From the NCBI RefSeq assembly GCF_000003605.2, contig NW_003139317.1, positions 155,385 through 179,977 of the forward strand: DNA of 24,593 nt, written 5' to 3'. The stretch is from Saccoglossus kowalevskii (taxonomy: Eukaryota; Hemichordata; Enteropneusta; Harrimaniidae). The notes below the pieces were generated by a model. It saw nothing but the letters and a program-made list of their open reading frames with translations, was not told the origin of the DNA and did no database searches. Below, piece by piece: positions 1-10,300 of this stretch; the stretch's first letter is position 1, and every line of letters starts with the position of its first letter. The position numbers were made by a program, and so were the translations under genes.

Positions 1-1216
1 AATAATCATATAGTCAATATACACTGCTTTATGAAATATTCAATAACAGCGTTAATTAGCCTTGGTAGGAATATTTGGTCGAATGTCATGGACGACTGAA
101 TTTCATGTATACATACATTTTGTTTCGGTCCTGGCAGATTATGCATATATTCTCGTATTTTTAAAATAGGGCCTTCAAAGGTTTTACTCATAGACCAAAA
201 AGAAAACAAATATTGAGCTCTCATGGTCTCGCAATGGCTCACAGTGTAATTTGAATTAATGATTGTACTATGTGTTTGACATGTCGCCGATGTAAATGTT
301 TAAACTTGTTTTATTGAGTTAGATCATTAGAGTGATAATTTCTGTAATATTTAAATGTGAACTTTTTTTTTACACTTTTAACGTTTTCTGCTACTGTAAC
401 AGTGCAAGAGAACAATACAAATACATGTTCATTGAAAGTGCTTCCTCTAGCAAAGGAAATTGATGCTTACAGAATGACCTTTATTGCAACAATGACTTCG
501 TATATACATTTGACAGCCAAATTGAGCAAAAATGTATTATCAATGGCAATTTAGACTGTGTTAGCATTGTACTGATTGTTGTGTGATATCAAAGTCAAAA
601 TAACATACATAATCTTAGACCTCAAACAAAAGCCGTTAATAAGGGAATTTACAAGTCTAACAATTGACAAAACAATCCACAAGTACACTACACCATACAG
701 CCAATGACTTCATGATGTCAGGTGTTTCGACAAAAAATTAGGACATTTTGCTCCACATGTGGCATCCGCCATATATTACATATCCATTGATATACAAGAT
801 TTTCTAGATTCTGGGAATTCCAGTATTACATATAATATCATTGAGTGCATAAAATATGTTCTGGTCACTCGACGCAACATTGCATCTTGATGTGATATAT
901 CCATTCAAATGTTTAATGTTGCACCGAAATCTCGATTTCATGATTTATGTTCTGGTATCTACTTGACCAATATAGCTGTATCCACTGGGTTTAGATAAGT
1001 GGCTCTAATATAATATTTCTTTAATAAAATATTGGTAAGTAGTTAACACTTCACTTCTTCGTTATTTTATCATTAGTGATATTGACCGAGTTACAACAGA
1101 TGTTGCCTCAAAGATGTATGGCAAGTACTTATGTCATTGCCATATTGTGACGTTGAAAGGGTTAAATGGGGCAATATTTAAGGCCACGTGTTTCATTCCC
1201 ATCAAGTTGCCATTAC
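1..1216. other. Intron (no further exon found)
   Basis: AT-rich sequence downstream of the last recognised exon on the minus strand. No stretch on the minus strand matches the next conserved Mo-domain block (the LVTS.RAHAKI region of the family), so this is probably part of a long intron. Short open frames at 6-242 (minus) and 357-554 (plus) show no recognisable domain. Confidence 0.5.
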
Positions 1217-1334
1217 CTTCCTGACAAGGCATGTCGTCCAGAAACACTGCTTCCCCGGTAACTAGCGCAGAACTTGATTCATTCATAGTAGGTCGTCCAA
1301 CAAGATCTGAATTTCGTTGATGATCGGGAACAGG
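1217..1334 (-). CDS. XDH/AOX-like gene, exon 16 (start of Mo domain), last exon seen
   Basis: Encodes [18 protein letters not shown] then [18 protein letters not shown] and CQE. VGRP and TGEAVF.DD mark the first Mo-cofactor subdomain. Acceptor TTATTTACAG, donor GAAG|GTAATG. Open frame continues past the donor to about 1134 but loses family similarity there. I could not find the next exon in 1-1216. Confidence 0.93.
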
Positions 1335-4300
1335 CTGTAAATAACAGTTAAAACACAATAAGAGCAAACACTCGTAATTTAAGCCACTTCTAAGAAATAA
1401 TAACCATCAAAGTTTGCGCCACGTGATCTCATATGTTCTGCATCATTGCGATTAAGGTATATTTCTCTCAATCAATGACATTGAAATAATTATTCTGAGT
1501 AAACTTATCTGTTTGGATATCATATTATACTGTACTTATGGTGGTATGCAAATTAATTAAGACAAAGCATAACATTTATGAAACACTGTGTTAAAGACTT
1601 TCCGATTTCTTTCGTTTTTATACAGAAAAAGTATTTTTACCAAGTAAAATCATATTTATTAAAGTTTTAGTTCATACATGAGTTGTTTCATTCAACTTTC
1701 AGTTATAATTCAAGACAAATAAAAGACAAAAATATAGAGAATATAGCAAATTATCCCTGTAATTTTATTTTGTAATCGGTAATTATGAAAATTATTCATG
1801 GGTGCATAAAAGATAAAAAAAAAATTATGAATCGTTCTTAATATATTCCTGAATTATCTTGTCAAAATCAGTTTTTTCAGGTTTTTTTCTCCCAAATAAC
1901 AAAAGAATTTCACAATGTCGAAAACGGAAAATCTGTATCGTGGTGTTATAACATCGTTATAATCATTTGTTTTTTTTAAATATGGCGTCGACATATAACA
2001 TGGAACATCTGTACGTAGGTTCAATGGTTTGGATCGTTATTTCTAGTGTTTCTTACCTGATATGTCTGAGTGCTTCTTAGTGCAATTTTATCTGTTGTGG
2101 TAACTGCAGAACGGTGTGAATCGGGTAATTGGACGATATTCTAAGAATAATTTATAAATAAATAAATAACAAATATCAAAGTGACACATGAAAAAAAATG
2201 AATAATGCAAACTATTTAGTGATGTTCAATGTCCATGAACTATTAACAAAAATCATTGTATATACATCTTAGAAAACAAACTATTGGACTAACCATTACT
2301 CCACAATGTTCATTAACTTTAATGTAAAACTTTAAGAAAAAGCTCTGCAAAAGAGCTTTCCTATAATCTGCCATACGTTGTGATGCTAATGGAAATTGTT
2401 CACTTAATAAGTGCATCACTTCTGTCAACAGACTTTCATTCCATTTCCTGATGAGCAAAACAGATTTCGATATACAATACAATTCTTTGGAATTCTGTCC
2501 ACACTTATTGCCCAGGAATCCTGTAATATACTGATTACCCTAAATTCCTGTAAATGCCACACTTATTACCTAGGAATCCAGTAACATACTGATTACCCTA
2601 AATTCCTGTAAATGCCACACTTATTACCTAGGAATCATGTACATACTACACTTATTGCCCAGGAATCCTGTAACATACTTATTACCCTAAAATCCTGTAA
2701 ATTTCACCCAGTAAACACCACAATTAGTATCCTGGAATCCTGCAAACACCACATTTATTACCATGTAATCGCCACATTTAGTGCCTTAGAACCCTGTAAA
2801 TGCCATACTCCCAAATCTGGTATGAAAAAGAGTTATATAAAGTGTGAGAATTAAGCGTCATATAAACCTTGGCTATAACACAACACATTATGTTGCCGAA
2901 ATACTCGCCTTCCTACAATATGTTTGGATACACTAGTTGCCATGACAATGGTGGGTCCCATGCCACTAAAGCATATACTTATTTCCTTGACTTTATCGGT
3001 ATTTCTTTCAAAAAGCACCCTCATTCCACTGCTGATTATATCAGTGTTTTTATCACGTCGATGGACATACTTCTTAACTTTATACCCAGCACAATACTCA
3101 TTCTACAAATATGAAGAACAATGAACACAATACGTCTTCTTATTGGTTAATAATGTGGCAGCACTATGACGTAATTCGAAACATGTGTTGTTATGTGAAT
3201 GTTCGTTTGCTTGTAATTATTTACTTGATACAACAAGGTACTACATAAAGGAACGACATTTGAAAAGAAATCTTTTAACAGCAACCAAAATGTTAAATTG
3301 GGTACCCTTTTACAAAAGTTTGCAGCAAATATTTAGCGTGATGTTTATCATTTTTAACAAGTTTTTAAACCACTATTCAAGGATTTGCAGTACATAGAAT
3401 AATAAATACCCCTGAATCACAACGTCCAGTAATGGCATATAGAATTGTCTTGGTAAATTGGAATACTGATCACGACTTACCTCTTTGGAGCAAGGAATGC
3501 TTAGACTCACTAGTACCTGATCAGAGGATAGAACAGTGCTTCTGTATCCAGTATAGAAATCACTATTCAGTGGCAATGTATTCAGTCCGTCTGGGGAATA
3601 TATATAGTAAGAACGCGGTATGACGAATAAATCGAAGGTATATGACATATAACTCACAAATTTGCTATTGGATAAAATCCTACCTTTATGAGAGGCAATG
3701 TTCAGTGTGACTCCAGCCACCATTAACAATGGGTTTAAGTCAGATAATCGACTCGCAGTCATAATGTGGCTACCAATTCCCTATGAAAAACATTGTAAAG
3801 ATCACCAAAGGAGTAGTCAAGCTGAAACGTCTGAATTAATTGAATGCAAGACAAGATTTGTGAAAATTTTTCACATAAAGCATCAATAAATAGCATTACT
3901 CACTGCAACGTTTCTTAGTTGATGATCCCCAACCATATACAGCATATCCAGTAATGCTTTGTACACAACAGTTGTGGAACCTAATAAACAGCGACAATTT
4001 ATGTGTATGAAATCCAAGCTTGATTTACATATCACGAACTGGCGATTACAGTAGTTGCCTCTGCACATCATATCATTCAATACTTACCGGGCGATTTAGC
4101 TATTCGTTCTCTCAGAACCTCAATCATTCTCGACATAGTTACTGAGGCACCAAATGTGATGGAAGATTCAGACAAGTCAACTTGTTTTAGCTCTTGTACA
4201 TGCGAGACTGAGAGCAGCGTACATTTGACACCGATTGGTTTTGGCATAAAACCTGTGGAATAATTGTATATGTATATTTACTCAATATAGAACTGGTCTT

Positions 4301-7300
4301 AGTGTTAACCGACCCTAACCGACAGATTGGTATTGACTTAATAGTTATAGATAATCAAGACGTGAGATATGACGAACATATACAATGATAAATCACATTC
4401 AAGCAGAGATCGAATTTTTTTTAATGAAAGTGATAAATCTATAAACAAATAATTTTCTCATGTCTGGATCACAATCCAATCCTGACACTTTGGAACGCGC
4501 GTAGATAACATAAGGCACGTGTATGTCGTAATATAATGACGTGTATATAAAATAACGTGTGTACTTAGCATGTGCACAGTGTTAATTTACATGTAAATAT
4601 TTAGGCACAGTAAACGATGTTAATATCAAATTTTAAAGCATTGTATACGTTGTTATTTGCAAACTAATGACATTTACAGGTGTTTACAGGCATAATAGGT
4701 GTCAGCAAAAGGCTGGTTGACTAAACTGTTTTAATCATAAGATTACACTTTTACTTTATTATAACAAAGTCACACTCCTGTGAGCACACTGCCATATTGA
4801 ATACAGGACAAACGCTACTGATTTGCACAGGGGCAAAACAAATTGATCGGATTGGTGGGTTGCCCAATAATAGTAAAACAAGTCGATCGAACTTTCTCAA
4901 CATTAAATCGATTGCTATTGTGGCTTGCTTAACAATAGCAAAACCAATTGATTGCATTTGACGCTATTTAACAATAGCAAAACAAACTAATTGCGTTGGT
5001 GGAACGAATCGATCGTATTGGTGACTTGATAACCAAATAAACCAAATCACGTTGGTGCCTTGCTTAACATTAACAAAAGAAATCGATCGTGTTGGTGGCT
5101 AGCTCAGCAACAACAAATCGATCGCATTGTTTGTTTACACAAAAATAGCAAAACCAATCGATCATATTGGTGGATTTCTTAATGGAAACGATCGTATTTG
5201 TTGCTTGCTCAACAATAGAAAACACAATCGATCGTATTTGTTGCTTGCTCAACAATAGAAAACACAATCGATCGTATCGGTTGCTTGCTCAACAATAGAA
5301 AACACAATCGATCGTATCTGTTGCTTGCTCAACAATAGAAAACACAATCGATCGCATTTGTGGCTTGCTCAACAACAGAAAACACAATCGATCGCATGTG
5401 TTGCTTGCTCAACAATAGAAAAGACAATCGATTGCATTTGTGGCTTGCTTAACAAAAGAAAAAAAACAATCAAACGTCTTTATGGCTTGCTCAACAATAG
5501 CAAAACCAATCGATCGCATTTGAGCTTATTTAACAATAGCAAAGCCAATCGATAGTATTGGTGGCTTGCTTAACCATAGCAAAACATAACGATCACATTT
5601 GTGCCTTGCTTAACAGTAAAACCAATTGACCGTATTGGTGGCTTGCTATCAATAAAATAAGCAATCGATCGCGTTTGATTAACACTAGCAAAACAGATCG
5701 ATCGTATTGGTGGCTTGCGCAACAGCCTAAGTGATAATATTTATAATTAAACACCAAATATTAATGATTAAATATATACATTCTTACCGACTTCAGCATT
5801 TCCAAGAACCAGTATAGCATCTGGAATGTCCGATTTGTACTTCAATAATTCCGAAAGCGTTGTAGGTCGGATCCAAACGACGGATTTACCAGCAAAGGAC
5901 ACGGTTTTGCTATGGTAGTGATCATTTAACTACCCATTAACAAATAAAAGTATGATAATATTACCGTGTTTCAATTACTACTTCAATTATATAAGTTGTA
6001 TCAATAATGTGTATTCTTAAATGATACATGTACAAATATTGAGCAATTTGATAGGAATGATATACACACAAGTTTCGACTCAGTGTTTAAAAGTTGAATA
6101 AGAACAATTAAAATGTAAGGCACATATGGTCTAAATTTTACCTGAAGTTCTGAAGGGAATATAGGCTCCTGTGTTCCGTTATAGGGTGCAAATTCGCCAG
6201 TTACTAAACTTGAAATCTAGACAAAAACAAAACATAGAAATTACGTTTCAAAGAGATATTCCTCTCAAACATCAAATAAATTCTCGTTTTAAAATCGTGT
6301 GGACATTTTTGGAATATTGTATTTCATGTTTCTGTTATTTAGCAGCGAACATTTTATAATTACATGAATATTGTACATAATTTAGTTACACAGACATGTG
6401 GTTAAGATGTTAAATGTTTACATGTTACGTCATTAATCAGTAATAAGATATTTTTGCCTTACATAACTCTCACTGCACTTCGCATCACATCTACACTCAG
6501 ATTGGCTTCCACAGCAGCCCTTCTGGAACAAAACACATACAAATGAACATTATTAGCCACAATTGAGGGGAATGTCATTATTTGTTTGCCCGGTTGGACA
6601 ATTATGCATGTCTACAATGTCTTGTATCGTATGGGAAAACTCGGAAATGACTGAGACTGACATATTTGTTTACATATTCAAATCTGGTTGCGTCCACTTG
6701 CAGGCGGCACACTTGCGGGAGACATCAACTCATTATTGAGGTTTTCGAAAATTGTCCCATCCAGCTATTAACTGCAACTGAGCGGTCTATAAAGATTTGT
6801 GTCCCTGATATAATATAAGGTTATTACGAGAATACCTCAAAGTATGCACAGTACAGCTTGAGTATCGACCGACGCGCAGCGGAGGTCGACGCGCGGCGTA
6901 CTGTCTGAGTGCATACTTTGAGGTATTCTCGTAATAACCTTATTATTATACATCTTTTTCTTTCAACGATACACCATGATGGGAGTGCGGAAATTCAAAA
7001 TGTTTAGAACAGAATCAGCGAACTTCTTTGTGTGGAGTCCGGTCAAACTCTGGTGGCAGCCATGTCTGTTTTTATTATTAGAGGACGCTTACGCACGTAA
7101 TCATTCCATATTTGGAATTCACATTTCCTAATATGGTTGGATGAAAATACCCCGTATAATACAGCAAAATTACGGCACGCTGTAACTTATGGCGTTACAG
7201 TGACAGATGTATAATAATATAATATTTATTATTTACCAAGGCGCATGATGATATTTTTAAATACAGTTCTAATTTATGTAATTAGTGGGCCCGGGGAAAT

Positions 7301-10300
7301 ACCGTTACATTCTATTTTCCAATTTAAGCTAATTTTATTGGGAATGGAATAAAATTCAAAAATGACGTGAATGACATCCTTCCAAAGTATCAAAAGTTTC
7401 GAAAGGGATTGTTTAATATTAGAAAACAGAAACACTTTTAGGTAATTTAGGTAAATAATGAAGCCTTATATCATGTCAATAGAACAAAAAAGTGTGGCTT
7501 ATATGTTGTCCTGCAAATTATAAAAATAGTAGAAATTATCTCCTTAAATCTACAGTTTGTATGTATTTACACCTTGAAAGTATGAAGTAAATAATGTGAT
7601 AAAGTACCACATGTGTACCAACTAGTGACCACGGCATCATAACGAAAAGATGCACGCACCAGCGTAGCTTCCACTCAGCCACCGGCCACACCACACACTT
7701 ATGTTTAATAAGCGAGCTTCCTTCGTTCAAATATCGCCGCGTTAGGTGTTTGACAAGATCTTGGCTTAATTCCCTGACGAAAGTACCACATCCCTCAGTT
7801 GTACAGAGTGATAAACAATTACAGTACTTAACGTGCAAACGACAGGCAGCAAATGTAATAACAATTGCATACCTGTGCAAATGTGCCGAATGCTTGCAAT
7901 ATTGGTCTGTATCCAGTGCAGCGGCATAAATTACCAGTCAAGGCGTCTTCAATGTCTGCCACTGCTGGCAATTGATTGTTACGTAACAAGGAGTACATTG
8001 ACATCACCATACCTGGTGTACAAAATCCACACTGCAATCCATGATACTTTGCAAGGCGCTCCTGTGAATGAGTGTTTAGTTAGAAACCGTGATGCAATTA
8101 ACTTGTCATTAGAAAACTGTATATTAGTGGTAATCTTATTTTATTCTCAGAAGGAAACAAATAAGTAATGTTTTTTAAATTAAAAACTAAAATTCTAAGT
8201 ATTCTGAAAATGTTTCGGTTTAAATTGATACGAATAATGTTTCCCTGTGAATATTTGCATTGATTACGTCAACATAAAAGTTATGTCATAGTTAAAGCGG
8301 GAGGGTCGTCACCTGCGCACACGGCGCGGGAATTTAGTCTCAAGCGATGATAACAATACACGCTAAGAACGCGAAGGCTCATGGGTAGACGCTTGTTGGT
8401 AAACATCGACACGCCACCTGACGCATGCGTAGATGAAGACTCACCCGCTTTAACATATGTGAAAGAGAAGCACAAATGCAAAACACGTATTTATAAACAC
8501 AGTTTTTAGTAATCAATATTAACTGCCATTACCTGCACTGGGTGTAACTTTGTCCTTGACCCAACACCTTCCACAGTAGTGATAGCCATTCCATGTACAG
8601 AGCAGACAGGGGTATAACACGCATTAATGGCATAATGACTTTAATGAACATATGAGAAAAAATAATTAACAAATATTTGAAAGGTTAATGTATATATACG
8701 AAACTGCACATGGTATGTTTTATTTAGTTCTAATACACATGTTCCTGCTTACACGAACTGTTTAATATTTGTTTAATAATTAGTCTATAATTAATAAGGA
8801 TTGGCCTGCGAAACATGCAAAATACAATGACCACGGACACTCGACTGACGAATTGTTGTTAAGGATACAGTATCTTCTTCTGTTGGTGGTCGTATTTGGA
8901 TAACATCACGGTGCATGCACCACATCCGCCTTCACCACAGCTTAATTTACTGCCTCTCAGTCCAACTACGATATATAGTCAAGGAAAATGTGGTTTGTAA
9001 TTTAAATAACAAGCCATGCATGCATGGTACAGTCGCCGTTAGTTAACTTAAGATACATAATGTTGTTTATAGTAATTTAGTTCAAACATAAACATTTCAG
9101 AGATGTGGATCCAGAAGCTGATGCTTGATTATGGTGATTTTTTTATCTCATCGTCAAAGGAGTACTTGTCCATATTGAGAGATATTGCTGTGGAACAGCA
9201 TTAATTAAAACAAAATAGCCACTAGTCTTCATTTTGAATACATCTGTATATCTATAACATGATATAGAATGAATATATATAATTTTAAGTCAAATCATGT
9301 CAGAGATTGGGCTATAGAACCACATTCATTAAAACAAAATGGCCACCAGTCCGCCATTTTTAATCAGATTTGAAAAATAAAATAAGTGCATCAGGGACTC
9401 ATATTGTCCTATGTATGTACTAAGTTTGAACAAAATCCATCCATAAACGACCAAGATCCGGTTCGACAATGCAGAAATGCTTTATTTTTTATACTAGTCA
9501 TTTTGAAACAGATAGTCAAAAAAATATATCTGCACATCTATAATGAATATATAAAATTTGAACATAATCAGTCAAAGCATGTCAGTTGTATGGCACTACA
9601 ACTGCATTCAAAATCCATCCATAAATGCTTGATTTACAGTAGATGATTTTTCAGCACAAAAATGCCCGCCATTCAGCCATCTTGAATGATGTATATGTAC
9701 GAGGTTTGAATGTAATCAGTCCAGGCATGTCTAAGATATAGGTTCGGACGTACGTACGGACGGACGGACACAAGAACGCACAGACGCATAGTGGTATAAG
9801 CATAAGTCCCCTTTTTCGGACTGCGCCCGAACGGGGACTAATAAATATTCCATGCCTGGACAGATATTCAAGCAGTAACAGTGTTGTTACATTAATCAAA
9901 ATTAATCTAGAATCACCCGTTTGTGTTTGTTTTGTGTTGTGCTCTGATGTCGCTCGTTGTTGTGTTCTGACGTGTTGTGTTTCGGTGCACTGCACCATGT
10001 TGTATGTTTTGTATTTATTAATAGGATACGTGTTTTTCGAATATAAATCAACAAATTCATTCCTGGGTCCACATATTTATCGACAACCTGTCAGAGAAAA
10101 TAATTATTACCTTTCGACATAATTATTGATATAAAGGTACTACAAAACTGTAAATCGAAGTGGTAGTTTGGAACTCGACTATTAAAACATGAATGAACTC
10201 AGTCAACATAATAAACCGACAAACATATGGTGGTATCCGCCGTATATAAAAGTCACAGGCAAATAGTTAATGTTTACATTGTCAACTTCTGTAATTAATT

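Noticed and set aside
1134-1216. Continuation of exon 16 as coding
   Set aside because: The open frame continues, but similarity to the family stops at the GTAATG donor.
4831-5726. A CRISPR-like look from regular short repeats
   Set aside because: Units are contiguous 40-bp tandem copies with no unique spacers, inside an intron of a eukaryotic gene.
7536-7872. Minus-strand open frame of 114 codons downstream of exon 5
   Set aside because: It overlaps intron 5 sequence, shows no family similarity and is out of frame with exon 5.
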